Positions 1 to 6,993 of a stretch of DNA of 64,000 nt are shown here, piece by piece. The notes beneath the pieces are model-generated. The model was given only the letters and a program-made list of their open reading frames with translations, was not told the origin of the DNA and searched no databases. This DNA comes from a bacterium (GTDB lineage Bacteria; Actinomycetota; Acidimicrobiia; Spongiisociales; ZC4RG35). The stretch lies in the NCBI GenBank assembly GCA_024638655.1, contig JAHEJW010000010.1, positions 1 to 64,000 on the forward strand, given 5' to 3'. Within the stretch, counting starts at the first letter, position 1. Each line of letters begins with the position of its first letter. A program made the position numbers and the translations under genes.

Positions 1-60
1 CCAACGAGAAGAGCCCCACGGCTATTGACGATTTCGCCAATACCAGGGGCTATCCCAGGG

Positions 61-134
61 TGGGCCCTGCAGGACTTGAACCTACGACCTCTTGCGTGTC
101 GAGCAAGCGCTCTACCAGGCTGAGCTAAGGGCCC
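61..134 (-). tRNA. tRNA-Val (GAC)
   Basis: The reverse strand folds into a standard cloverleaf. The 7-bp acceptor stem GGGCCCT/AGGGCCC is perfect, the anticodon stem is CTTGC/GCAAG, and its 7-base loop TCGACAC has GAC at positions 34-36. The T-loop GGTTCAAGTC and D-arm TAGCTCAG are canonical. The 3' CCA is not encoded. It lies 61 bases from a tRNA-Cys on the same strand. Confidence 0.95.
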
Positions 135-195
135 GTATCGAACCGGAATAGTACCGGCCGGTGATGTCTCGGCAACATGCCGGTCCCACCATTCG

Positions 196-266
196 AGGCG
201 ACGACCGGAATCGAACCGGTGTACCGGGTTTTGCAGACCCGTGCCTAACCACTCGGCCACGTCGCC
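196..266 (-). tRNA. tRNA-Cys (GCA)
   Basis: A reverse-strand cloverleaf of 71 bases with acceptor stem GGCGACG/CGTCGCC and anticodon stem-loop CGGGT-CTGCAAA-ACCCG, which gives anticodon GCA. The T-arm CCGGTTCGATTCCGG is canonical. CCA is not encoded. It probably forms a transcription unit with the tRNA-Val just downstream. Confidence 0.95.
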
Positions 267-375
267 GCGGGAGGTTTCTCGCTGGAGGTCAGCCTGGTGA
301 GAAGTCCGTTCGACAGGTTAACGACACTGATTGCGCACCCCGGAACCCGGCTACGGAAACTCGGGCCCAAACACG

Positions 376-1062
376 TCAGGATGCTTGCGACTCGTGCTCC
401 GGGTCTGGCATCTGGGGGGCACCGGCGCGCGACGTTGAGACTTCGCCTCCTAAGCCGCCCAGCGAGTCTTGGAGCGCCAGCCATTCGGGGTAGCTGTGGC
501 TGGTTGCACTCGAGAGGATCAATCCGGTTGGGAGTTCGGTTGCATCGAACATCGCCTCCAGACCGTGGCTCATTGCGAGATCCCTCAATTCAGCCTCACC
601 AAAGGTCTCGAGACACAACGTCCAGGCAACGATGTGACCCACCGTGATGTCGGCTACCTCAGCTTCGCATCCGGTCGAGGTGTCCAGAAAGAACCGCTTT
701 GCCATTGTCCTCTTCAAGACCTCAGCTCTGCCGGGACCATGAGTCGACTCGCCAAGCGGTTGGCTGATCTTGATCCAGTCCTCTAGATCGCCTTGGATTC
801 CAGACCCAAGTTCAACTTCCTCTTGAGACGCAAGCATCATCTTGCAGTCAAGCGTGTTGGCCGGCGACCGCCGTTTGAGCCCGACATTCTGGTGTGCGGC
901 TTCGAGGTCGTAGACATCGGACCTGAACTCTTGATAGAGAGGACCGGGCAGGGACCCGAACCACGTCGTAAACCAGCGAGGAATTCCTCCCTCGAAGAAC
1001 CAACGGACCTCACGCGTGACAATCGCGCTGAGATCTTCCCCGGCCCCCGCTCTCTCACCCAT
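376..1062 (-). CDS. hypothetical protein, possibly CYTH-like
   Basis: A protein of about 228 residues with no signal peptide or membrane segment. The segment starting REVRWFF, followed by a conserved-looking region with GLKRR and later EDWIKIS, resembles uncharacterised bacterial proteins whose N-terminus alternates charged beta strands as in CYTH-type phosphate-binding tunnels. This is a resemblance only and I cannot confirm the family. ATG at 1062 is preferred. An upstream in-frame TTG at 1131 would overlap the stop of the nitroreductase-like gene and would add 23 residues of unconvincing sequence. The gene follows the oxidoreductase at 1128-1589 on the same strand and may share its transcript. 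Confidence 0.55.
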   Translation of the reverse strand: MGERAGAGEDLSAIVTREVRWFFEGGIPRWFTTWFGSLPGPLYQEFRSDVYDLEAAHQNVGLKRRSPANTLDCKMMLASQEEVELGSGIQGDLEDWIKISQPLGESTHGPGRAEVLKRTMAKRFFLDTSTGCEAEVADITVGHIVAWTLCLETFGEAELRDLAMSHGLEAMFDATELPTGLILSSATSHSYPEWLALQDSLGGLGGEVSTSRAGAPQMPDPEHESQAS

Positions 1063-1127
1063 GTATGGACTCAATGATGGCACACGCCTGCGCCAAGCGT
1101 TGCCTGCGATGGGATCGTGACGTCCGA

Positions 1128-1589
1128 TCAATCGAGGTCAACGGCTACCACAACTGTGTAGTCGGCTGCCGTCGCCACATCGTCATGGTCGGCCCCTTTC
1201 GGGCCGATTGCCACCCCTGCGAATCTGGCGAGCGAAGGCAAAGCCTCGAAGAACCTGGCCAAGAGCTCGAGGCTCTCATCTCTCTCCAGCACACGCGCTG
1301 GTCCCTCATGCCAGCGTCCATCGAATCGAACGCCGACCCTTGGGTTGGCTGCGAGGTTCTTCCACCATGACCGTGTGCGGTGACCTGTCATGATGACTCG
1401 CCCGTCGATGAGTGCGTACGAGATTGGAGTCGTGAAGGTCTCACCGCTGCGACGCCCGACAAACCTCAGCAGCAACGTCGAGCGGCCCACCAAGCGCTGA
1501 AGGATCGGAGTGGTCAGCATGACCTTCATGGACTGATTGAGGAAGCGGGGCGGGGTCCAGCGCGGCTGTTCCATGACGGGCGTAGTCAC
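1128..1589 (-). CDS. nitroreductase-family deazaflavin-dependent oxidoreductase
   Basis: A 153-residue protein of the Ddn/PF04075 type, small split-barrel enzymes that use coenzyme F420H2 (some members use FMN). The family signature is visible: LLRFVGRRSGETFTTPISY in the first half, then RTRSWWKNLAANPRV, the loop where the deazaflavin phosphate normally binds. Length is typical. The start is GTG at 1589, with ATG at 1574 possible, and no clear ribosome binding site precedes either. The substrate cannot be told from sequence. It fits with the F420-type luciferase-like enzymes elsewhere in the window, suggesting an F420-using organism. Confidence 0.85.
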   Translation of the reverse strand: MTTPVMEQPRWTPPRFLNQSMKVMLTTPILQRLVGRSTLLLRFVGRRSGETFTTPISYALIDGRVIMTGHRTRSWWKNLAANPRVGVRFDGRWHEGPARVLERDESLELLARFFEALPSLARFAGVAIGPKGADHDDVATAADYTVVVAVDLD

Positions 1590-1680
1590 AACAGGGACGA
1601 TCCTGTCTGGAGATTGGATGGGTGGGTAGGGCCGTTGGGCTCGAATCGTCGGGCTTCGATGATTGATTGGCCGGCTCTGG

Positions 1681-1754
1681 AGCGGAAGACGGGATTCGAA
1701 CCCGCGACCTCAACCTTGGCAAGGTTGCGCTCTAGCCAACTGAGCTACTTCCGC
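1681..1754 (-). tRNA. tRNA-Gly (GCC)
   Basis: A reverse-strand cloverleaf of 74 bases. The acceptor stem is GCGGAAG/CTTCCGC, and the anticodon stem CAACC/GGTTG encloses loop TTGCCAA with anticodon GCC. The T-arm GCGGGTTCGAATCCCGT is canonical. CCA is not encoded. It lies immediately downstream of dut on the same strand. Confidence 0.95.
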
Positions 1755-1798
1755 AGAGGAGCGCCATTGTACTAGTCGCCGGAAGCCAGCCAAAAGGC

Positions 1799-2257
1799 TC
1801 AAGCACCGGTCGAACCGAAGCCTCCGTCTCCCCTCACGGTGTCGTCGAGCTCCTCAACCTCCACCCACTCCACCTCAGGAACCGGCAGGACGGCCAGTTG
1901 AGCGATGCGATCCCCACGACGGAATGTGACCGGGTCCTTGCCGTGGTTGATCAGGAGAACAGTCACCTCTCCCCTGTATCCGGAATCGACAAGACCAGGC
2001 CCATTGACCACACCGATCCCATAGCTCTTGGCGTGGCCACTCCTGGGCAAAACGAAGCCTGCATAGCCGGGGGGAATCGCCACGGCAATGCCGGTGCCAA
2101 CGGAAGCACGATCGCCTGGATAGAGCGTGATTCCATCACGGCAGTGAAGATCGACCGCTGCATCGCCGATATGTGCTCGAACAGGCGATGGGAGTTCAGA
2201 ATCGAGTTTGGTGAAGTTAACCTGGATCACGTCGTGGGGCGTCGGGCGGATGACCAT
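1799..2257 (-). CDS. dut: dUTP diphosphatase
   Basis: Trimeric dUTPase, hydrolysing dUTP to dUMP and pyrophosphate, which keeps uracil out of DNA and supplies the dTMP precursor. All five family motifs are present in order: DAAVDLH (about residues 32-38), PRSGHAKSYGI, a uracil-binding hairpin NGPGLVDSGYRGEV with the catalytic Asp, RGDRIAQL, and the C-terminal P-loop-like RGDGGFGSTG that closes on the phosphates. Length (152) is normal. The ATG at 2257 lies 23 bases from the divergent membrane-protein gene, so the two promoters must overlap. Confidence 0.96.
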   Translation of the reverse strand: MVIRPTPHDVIQVNFTKLDSELPSPVRAHIGDAAVDLHCRDGITLYPGDRASVGTGIAVAIPPGYAGFVLPRSGHAKSYGIGVVNGPGLVDSGYRGEVTVLLINHGKDPVTFRRGDRIAQLAVLPVPEVEWVEVEELDDTVRGDGGFGSTGA

Positions 2258-2280
2258 ACGACTGTAAGCGAGGCGACCCG

Positions 2281-3279
2281 ATGACAGCGACTATCCGCCG
2301 ACCGGATCCCAACCAGGCGCGTCAACGCCGGCCCCGGCGAGCCCGCGTCCGATTCTCCTTCATGGAGTCACTTGGGTTCATCGAGTCGCCGACGACTGTT
2401 TCCCGTACCTGGGCACCGCCATATCCCGTACCTTCGCAAGGGACTCCCCTGGCGCCGGTGAAGAGAGGGGCCCACGAGCGGACGGTCGCGGACCTCGACC
2501 CGATCGACACGACGAGTGAGCTGCTCAGTCGAAACGTTCGTTGGGGCGTGGTAGCCACCAGCACAGTTGTTCTGCTCGGTCTCGGCGTGCTCGCTGGATG
2601 GCTCTGGCAGAGACCCTCCTCGCTCGCCGAAGCAGCCGTCTCCGAACTCACCACGTCTGCTGCCGATCTCGCCCCCAAGCTGGAGTCCCTGCAGGAAGCC
2701 ACCGCAACGCTCGGCGCCTCACAGATGGACACCTCGGCGATCAACTTGGCAACTCTCTCGGTCGATGCAGCCGCCAGGGAGCTATTCAACGCCTCCGCCG
2801 CGCTGCCGGCGTCGCAATCAGGCCCTCGGACACAGGCGGCTGACATTGCCAGCAGAGCGCTCGACGCCTCGCGAATCCTCAGTGATGCGACGGCCTACCG
2901 GGCGGCGGCTGTTCAGATCCTCGCCGCCCCGGCCTTCGAGACCAATCCGGAACTCATCGCACTCGATGAAGCTGTGCGCCAGATCGGGTCGTGGCGGTTG
3001 AACTTCGATCAGATCCGGTCTGCCCTCCCCGAAGGCACGATGTCGTCGATCTCCAACCAGCTACACGTGATTTCGGGCAATCTCGAGTCGATTCAGAATC
3101 GATATATCGATGGGCTCAGGGAAGACGACCAGCGTGCAGCGGAAAGTGCTCTACTCGAGCTAGCCGTCCAATTGGAAGTTGCAGAAACGCTGTTGACTCG
3201 ATCGCTCGGTGAAACGCAGGAAAGCGTCGCAGGCTTGATCGAGGAAAGCCTCACCGGGATCGACCGCCTACTCGGCTGA
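2281..3279 (+). CDS. single-pass membrane protein of unknown function
   Basis: 332 residues. The N-terminal 85 residues are basic and disordered-looking. One membrane segment follows at about residues 88-109, then a long outer or cytoplasmic part rich in Ala, Leu, Glu and Ser that should be mostly helical and coiled-coil, with repeated AADLAPKLESLQEATATL-like heptads. I recognise no enzyme motif. The start at 2281 uses ATG, and an internal ATG at 2362 is possible. The last 12 bases overlap the 3' end of nrdR tail to tail. The shape (short basic tail, one membrane helix, helical domain) would suit a structural or septation-associated protein, but that is a guess. Confidence 0.75.
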   Translation: MTATIRRPDPNQARQRRPRRARVRFSFMESLGFIESPTTVSRTWAPPYPVPSQGTPLAPVKRGAHERTVADLDPIDTTSELLSRNVRWGVVATSTVVLLGLGVLAGWLWQRPSSLAEAAVSELTTSAADLAPKLESLQEATATLGASQMDTSAINLATLSVDAAARELFNASAALPASQSGPRTQAADIASRALDASRILSDATAYRAAAVQILAAPAFETNPELIALDEAVRQIGSWRLNFDQIRSALPEGTMSSISNQLHVISGNLESIQNRYIDGLREDDQRAAESALLELAVQLEVAETLLTRSLGETQESVAGLIEESLTGIDRLLG

Positions 3280-3720
3280 TTCGAGCTCGGCGAGCTCTTT
3301 TTCGAAGTCGGCGACGCCTTCGAACTCCTTGTACACAGAGGCAAAGCGCAGGTACGCGACCTCGTCGAGAGCCTTGAGGCGTTCCAGAACCTCATGCCCG
3401 ATTTGCTCGGAGCTCACTTGCCCACCCCCGGAGCGCAGTGATTGCTCGACCTCGGTGACCAGAGTTTCGACCTGGCTGCCGGAAACCGGCCGATCGGCCA
3501 GAGCCGCCGAGACACCTGCGATGAGCTTCGTCGAACTGAAAGCCTCGAGACGCCCGTTTCTCTTTCGGACCATCAACTGCGGCTCGAGACGCTCGTAGGT
3601 GGTGAAACGGCTTTCGCAGCTATCACACTCACGTCGGCGCCGAATAGCTTGCCCGTCGTCGGCGGGGCGACTGTCGATAACGCGATTCTCTGAAGCACCA
3701 CAGGTGGGGCAACGCATCAC
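3268..3720 (-). CDS. nrdR: transcriptional repressor NrdR
   Basis: Zinc-ribbon plus ATP-cone repressor of ribonucleotide reductase genes. It senses dATP/ATP and binds NrdR boxes. The zinc ribbon is C4xxC7 and C32xxC35, and the ATP-cone follows with RKRNGRLEAFSSTKLIAG. Length 150 is typical. M1 and M2 are both ATG, and the second (3717) matches most family members. It lies downstream of the LysM gene at 3744-4028 with a 23-base gap, the order lexA - LysM gene - nrdR being the one known from mycobacteria and relatives. It may thus share LexA control by read-through. Confidence 0.96.
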   Translation of the reverse strand: MMRCPTCGASENRVIDSRPADDGQAIRRRRECDSCESRFTTYERLEPQLMVRKRNGRLEAFSSTKLIAGVSAALADRPVSGSQVETLVTEVEQSLRSGGGQVSSEQIGHEVLERLKALDEVAYLRFASVYKEFEGVADFEKELAELESAE

Positions 3721-3743
3721 CCCAGCGTAACCAGGATCTTCAG

Positions 3744-4028
3744 TCAGGAGCGTGGGATCCTCAGAATCTGGCCCGGGTGGATCGTGGAGGTCTCGATGCC
3801 ACTCAGACGCTTGATGTCAGAGATGAGATTCCGAACATCGTCTGATGGCCTGGCGTGAACCGCGGCGATTTCCCAGAGTGTGTCGCCGGCAGCAACCACG
3901 TATTCGACGCCCGCCTGTGGAGGGCCTTCGGCCTCAGCTGCCCCTCCGATCAAGAGGAAGACGGTGAAAGCGGCGGCTACGAACACGGACAGCCGGACGG
4001 AAAGCTGCTGTTTCGCCGTCGTCGTCAT
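3744..4028 (-). CDS. LysM-domain protein, probable SOS-induced division suppressor
   Basis: 94 residues: an N-terminal membrane anchor or signal segment at about 11-33, then one LysM domain at about 41-92 (YVVAAGDTLWEIA ... IHPGQILRIP), which binds peptidoglycan. It sits next to lexA with two perfect LexA boxes in front of it. In mycobacteria (Rv2719c/ChiZ), Corynebacterium (DivS) and Bacillus (YneA) the gene at this position is an SOS-induced inhibitor of cell division. This one has no catalytic domain beyond LysM and is closest in size and layout to YneA. Function by synteny plus domain is strong inference. Direct division arrest is not shown by sequence. Confidence 0.85.
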   Translation of the reverse strand: MTTTAKQQLSVRLSVFVAAAFTVFLLIGGAAEAEGPPQAGVEYVVAAGDTLWEIAAVHARPSDDVRNLISDIKRLSGIETSTIHPGQILRIPRS

Positions 4029-4075
4029 CTCGTCTCCCTCCTGATCGGGCCCGTGTTGGCCGTTCGGCGGATTAC

Positions 4076-4089
4076 CGAACTCATGTTCG
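4076..4089. promoter_or_regulatory. LexA box 1 of the LysM gene
   Basis: CGAACTCATGTTCG, a perfect CGAAC-N4-GTTCG palindrome of the Gram-positive/actinobacterial SOS type, 48-61 bases upstream of the LysM start at 4028. Confidence 0.93.
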
Positions 4090-4099
4090 AGAACTCTAC

Positions 4100-4113
4100 C
4101 GAACGTCTGTTCG
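4100..4113. promoter_or_regulatory. LexA box 2 of the LysM gene
   Basis: CGAACGTCTGTTCG, a second perfect palindrome. Its centre is 24 bases from that of box 1, a little over two helical turns, so two LexA dimers could bind on nearly the same face. It could also act on the rightward unit starting near 4212. Confidence 0.93.
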
Positions 4114-4211
4114 ATGTCAAGTCCGGGTATTCACTGTTTGCATACGATGACACCCGGGTGTGACAGGAATCGATCGCCCATCCACGACCAGACGAGAAGC
4201 GCTCAATTCCC

Positions 4212-4241
4212 TTGACACTCGCGGGCGGAGGTCCATACGGT
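4212..4241 (+). promoter_or_regulatory. candidate sigma-70 promoter of the small-protein unit
   Basis: TTGACA at 4212-4217, an 18-base spacer, then TACGGT at 4236-4241. It would start transcription near 4248, before the small ORFs at 4289 and 4449 and the hairpin at 4634. The -10 is a moderate match. Confidence 0.5.
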
Positions 4242-4288
4242 CCCGGGCACAACTGTTGGATCTGCTCTTCCGAAAGGGGGTGAGTCAC

Positions 4289-4345
4289 ATGCTTTTCATC
4301 TGGGACAAACGAATGTCGACTTGCCCCGTGCACGCCACGGCATAA
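4289..4345 (+). CDS. possible 18-residue leader peptide
   Basis: A very short ORF, 18 codons, starting ATG behind a strong ribosome binding site (AAAGGGGGTG, 8 bases before the start) and 48 bases downstream of the candidate promoter. It encodes a peptide ending PVHATA with one Trp and one Cys. The ribosome binding site is better than most in this window, which is the only reason to list it. It could be a leader peptide or a small toxin-like peptide. The ORF can be extended upstream in frame but without a start signal. There is no homology evidence. Confidence 0.3.
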   Translation: MLFIWDKRMSTCPVHATA

Positions 4346-4448
4346 GTCACCCGAGAACCGGGCTCCCGGCAACTCCAAGGACACCTCATCAGCCGGGCGC
4401 TCGGGCACAGGCACACTTCATTCAGTGAGGACGAAGGAATGCAGAACC

Positions 4449-4628
4449 ATGTACCACTCAGATCACAGACTCAGCAAGATCCTGAGCGACACCCGACTTG
4501 AACAGGCCAAATCGCTCAGAGACAGAAACCATCGAGATCGCAATTCGAACAGCGCCCGGAGGAGAATCGGCCTTCTGCTCATCGCACGAGGTGAGAAACT
4601 CGCGGGTCGTCAGGCCAAAGCAGCCTGA
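4449..4628 (+). CDS. small basic protein next to lexA
   Basis: 59 residues from ATG 4449, very rich in Arg, Lys, Asp and Ser, with no hydrophobic segment except GLLLIARG near the end. An AAGGA lies about 11 bases before the start. An upstream GTG at 4425 would add 8 residues. The stop is followed within 6 bases by a strong terminator-like hairpin, so this looks like the last gene of a short unit beginning near 4212. I recognise no family. The position between two LexA-controlled promoters makes SOS regulation possible. Confidence 0.5.
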   Translation: MYHSDHRLSKILSDTRLEQAKSLRDRNHRDRNSNSARRRIGLLLIARGEKLAGRQAKAA

Positions 4629-4633
4629 GTACC

Positions 4634-4666
4634 GAAGGGGCTGTCCTGACTCGGGACGGCCCCTTC
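4634..4666 (+). terminator. terminator-like hairpin before lexA
   Basis: A 13-bp stem (GAAGGGGC-U-GUCC pairing with GGAC-G-GCCCCUUC, one G-U pair) around a 7-base loop. No T-tract follows. It separates the small-protein unit from the lexA promoter. Confidence 0.75.
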
Positions 4667-4702
4667 GCCCCGGATCCAGACTTGAAGCGTGAAATCCTCG
4701 AC

Positions 4703-4716
4703 CGAACAGATGTTTG
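4703..4716. promoter_or_regulatory. LexA box 1 of lexA
   Basis: CGAACAGATGTTTG, one mismatch from the CGAAC-N4-GTTCG palindrome, 40-53 bases before the lexA start. Confidence 0.85.
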
Positions 4717-4729
4717 GGCTAAAGTGACT

Positions 4730-4743
4730 AGAACATCAGTTCG
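4730..4743. promoter_or_regulatory. LexA box 2 of lexA
   Basis: AGAACATCAGTTCG, one mismatch. It ends next to the GGAGGA ribosome binding site (4745-4750) of lexA, so bound LexA would block transcription start or early elongation. It gives autoregulation. Confidence 0.85.
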
Positions 4744-4755
4744 AGGAGGAGTCAG

Positions 4756-5373
4756 GTGCTCACCGAACGGCAACAACAGGTGCTGGATTACATCAGGGAG
4801 ACGGTTCACGATCGGGGCTATCCGCCTTCGGTACGAGAGATCGGGGAAGCTGTTGGTCTCAGCTCACCTTCCAGTGTTCACGCTCAACTCAACTCGCTGG
4901 TCAAAGTGGGCATGATCAAGAAGGACCCCTCCAAGCCACGGGCCATCATGATCGTCGACGAGCACCCCCTCGCCGCCGAAAACGAGGGGCGAACCCGTGA
5001 GGTCCCGGTTCTGGGAAGGATCGCCGCCGGGACTCCGATCCTCGCCGCCGAGCACGTCGAAGACGTGATGACCCTGCCCACCGATCTGGTGGGTGATGGT
5101 CCGGTCTTCCTGCTCGAAGTCAAGGGAGACTCGATGATGGACGCCGGTATCCACGAAGGCGACTTGGTGTGTGTCCGAAGACAGCCTGATGCGCTCGATG
5201 GTGAGATCGTCGCTGCGCTCGTCGATGAAGACGAGGCGACGGTCAAGCGGCTTCGACGCAAAGATGGCAAAGTCGTTCTGGAGTCAGAGAACCCCCGCTA
5301 TCAACCGATGGTCTTCACAGAAGGTGTTCAGCTGATCGGGAAAGTGGTCAGCGTTCTCCGACGCTACCCCTGA
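4756..5373 (+). CDS. lexA: SOS repressor LexA
   Basis: 205 residues from GTG, placed by GGAGGA 5 bases upstream. A winged helix DNA-binding domain (about residues 1-65, recognition helix near SSPSSVHAQL) is followed by an S24 self-cleaving domain. The scissile pair is A91-G92 in GRIAAGTP, and the Ser/Lys dyad is S126 (GDSMMDAG) and K164 (ATVKRL). Activated RecA triggers self-cleavage and frees the CGAAC-N4-GTTCG boxes. In this window those boxes control lexA itself, the LysM gene and recA. The 3' end overlaps dapF by 26 bases tail to tail. Confidence 0.98.
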   Translation: MLTERQQQVLDYIRETVHDRGYPPSVREIGEAVGLSSPSSVHAQLNSLVKVGMIKKDPSKPRAIMIVDEHPLAAENEGRTREVPVLGRIAAGTPILAAEHVEDVMTLPTDLVGDGPVFLLEVKGDSMMDAGIHEGDLVCVRRQPDALDGEIVAALVDEDEATVKRLRRKDGKVVLESENPRYQPMVFTEGVQLIGKVVSVLRRYP

Positions 5374-6103
5374 ACGAGTACTCGACAGGGCCCCGCAGCC
5401 AGGCGACACCATCTCGTAGCCCGACTTCTCCATGTCCTCCGGGAACGTGGACCGGGATGACGCCTTCGAGTTCGTGCGTCTTCGTGGCGAGGAACGCCGC
5501 GGCCACCATTCCGGTGCCGCATGCGGTGGTCTCGCCCACTCCTCGCTCCCACACCCTCATGGTCACTCCCCCATCGTTCACGGTGGCGAACTCCACATTC
5601 GTTCCGCGGGGGAACTGGGGGTCTTTCTCCACTCGCGGACCGATGGAACCGACATCCACTCTCGAAGGATCATCTACCAGGACCACCGCATGGGGGTTAC
5701 CCACATCGATCAGGTGATAGCGCTCATCACCGATCGTGGTTTGACCAACGACTATCGGGCGGCCGATCTCGACTTCGACTCCATCTTCGAGCACCCGCAC
5801 GCCCCTCTCACCAACCGGAGTTCGAATTGCGAAGTTCCTGTCCGGTGCCCAGCCCCGGTCGTAGGCGTACTTGGCGACACATCTGAGGCCATTGCCGCAC
5901 ATCTCTGCCCTGCTGCCATCGGCATTCCAATAGTCCATTCTGATCGGATCGGCTCGGGTGACAGCCAGGATTCCATCGCCGCCCACGCCGAAACGACGAT
6001 CGCACAGAGATCGAACTTCCTCCGGGTCGAGGTCGATGGGGCCGTCGATGACCAGGAAATCGTTCCCCAGGCCTTGCATCTTCGTGAAGCTGACCGCTCT
6101 CAC
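5348..6103 (-). CDS. dapF: diaminopimelate epimerase
   Basis: Converts LL- to meso-diaminopimelate for lysine and peptidoglycan synthesis. Both catalytic cysteines are visible in their motifs, EMCGNGLRC and TTACGTGM, and the N-terminus FTKMQGLGNDFLVID is typical. The start is GTG at 6103, which overlaps the TGA of miaA in a GTGA junction. An ORF extension to 6163 lies wholly inside miaA and is not used. The length of 251 residues is a little short but complete. It is the last gene of a minus-strand run with miaB and miaA. Confidence 0.97.
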   Translation of the reverse strand: MRAVSFTKMQGLGNDFLVIDGPIDLDPEEVRSLCDRRFGVGGDGILAVTRADPIRMDYWNADGSRAEMCGNGLRCVAKYAYDRGWAPDRNFAIRTPVGERGVRVLEDGVEVEIGRPIVVGQTTIGDERYHLIDVGNPHAVVLVDDPSRVDVGSIGPRVEKDPQFPRGTNVEFATVNDGGVTMRVWERGVGETTACGTGMVAAAFLATKTHELEGVIPVHVPGGHGEVGLRDGVAWLRGPVEYSFRGSVGER

Positions 6104-6993
6104 ATCAACGCTTCCAGGGCTCTCTCGGTGCGTTCGACGACATCGTCTGTCCAGGGTATCCATCTGATCCGTGGATCACGCTGAAACCAGGTGCGCTGCC
6201 TCTTGGCCAGCTTCTTGGTGTTTTGGGCTGCATGTTGGAATGCCTCGTCTTCGCCCGTCTCTCCGGCGAGATGACGGAGTACCTCCCGATAGCCAACTGC
6301 AGTTCTCGCCGTTCGTCCCAGGCGCCCCCGCAGCCCTCTGACTTCCTCGACCAGACCTCCGGAGCGCATGTCCCCCAACCGCACATCGACTCTCTTGTCG
6401 AGGCGGTCACCAGGGTCGACTCCCACGGCAGTGAAATCGATCTCGGCCTGATAGCGGCGAACCTCTCGTGCCTCCTCCCTGGCGGCACGTGCGCTGGGGG
6501 TCTCACCGGAGAGACGGAGGATCTCCACCGCACGCACGACCCTCCGCGGGTTGGCCAGATCGACGTGTTCGCCGGCTTCGGGGTCGGCCTCGATGAGCTC
6601 CGTGATCAGCTCCTCGAGACCCGCCGATTCCAATTCGGCTCTCAGCTTTGGATCCGTGGGTGCGAAGGTCATCGGATCGACCAAAGCTCTGAAGTGCAGC
6701 CCCGAGCCGCCAGCGATGACAAGCGGTTTGTCGACGGAAGCCATGATCGAGCGGCCGCGCCGACGAAACTCGGCAACGCTGAACTCATCGGAAGGCTCGA
6801 CGATGTCGATCAGGTGATGTGGAATCCCCTTGCGCTCGATGATCGTTGGCTTGGCGGTTCCGACGTCCATACCCCGATATACCTGCATCGAGTCGACGGA
6901 AATGATCTCGGCCCCGATCTCTGATGCGACTCTCACCGCCATTTCCGTCTTGCCCGACGCCGTGGGCCCGACGATGGCCAGGAGTCGGCTCAG
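6100..6993 (-). CDS. miaA: tRNA dimethylallyltransferase
   Basis: Adds the isopentenyl group to A37 of tRNAs reading UNN codons. MiaB then methylthiolates the same base, so the miaB-miaA pair is one pathway. The P-loop GPTASGKT lies upstream of the first in-frame ATG (6942), so that ATG cannot be the start. Reading back, no ATG, GTG or TTG occurs before the frame runs deep into miaB. The only sensible start is CTG at 6993, whose last two bases begin the miaB stop (CTGA), exactly parallel to the GTGA junctions elsewhere. This gives 297 residues, beginning LSRLLAIVGPT. Other motifs: DSMQVYRGMDVGTAK and GGSGLHFRAL. Confidence 0.95.
   Translation of the reverse strand: MSRLLAIVGPTASGKTEMAVRVASEIGAEIISVDSMQVYRGMDVGTAKPTIIERKGIPHHLIDIVEPSDEFSVAEFRRRGRSIMASVDKPLVIAGGSGLHFRALVDPMTFAPTDPKLRAELESAGLEELITELIEADPEAGEHVDLANPRRVVRAVEILRLSGETPSARAAREEAREVRRYQAEIDFTAVGVDPGDRLDKRVDVRLGDMRSGGLVEEVRGLRGRLGRTARTAVGYREVLRHLAGETGEDEAFQHAAQNTKKLAKRQRTWFQRDPRIRWIPWTDDVVERTERALEALM

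Noticed and set aside
61-266. tRNA-Sec among the tRNA genes
   Set aside because: The two tRNAs are Val(GAC) and Cys(GCA), and the third at 1681-1754 is Gly(GCC). None has a long extra arm or the UCA anticodon, so selC must be elsewhere if it exists.
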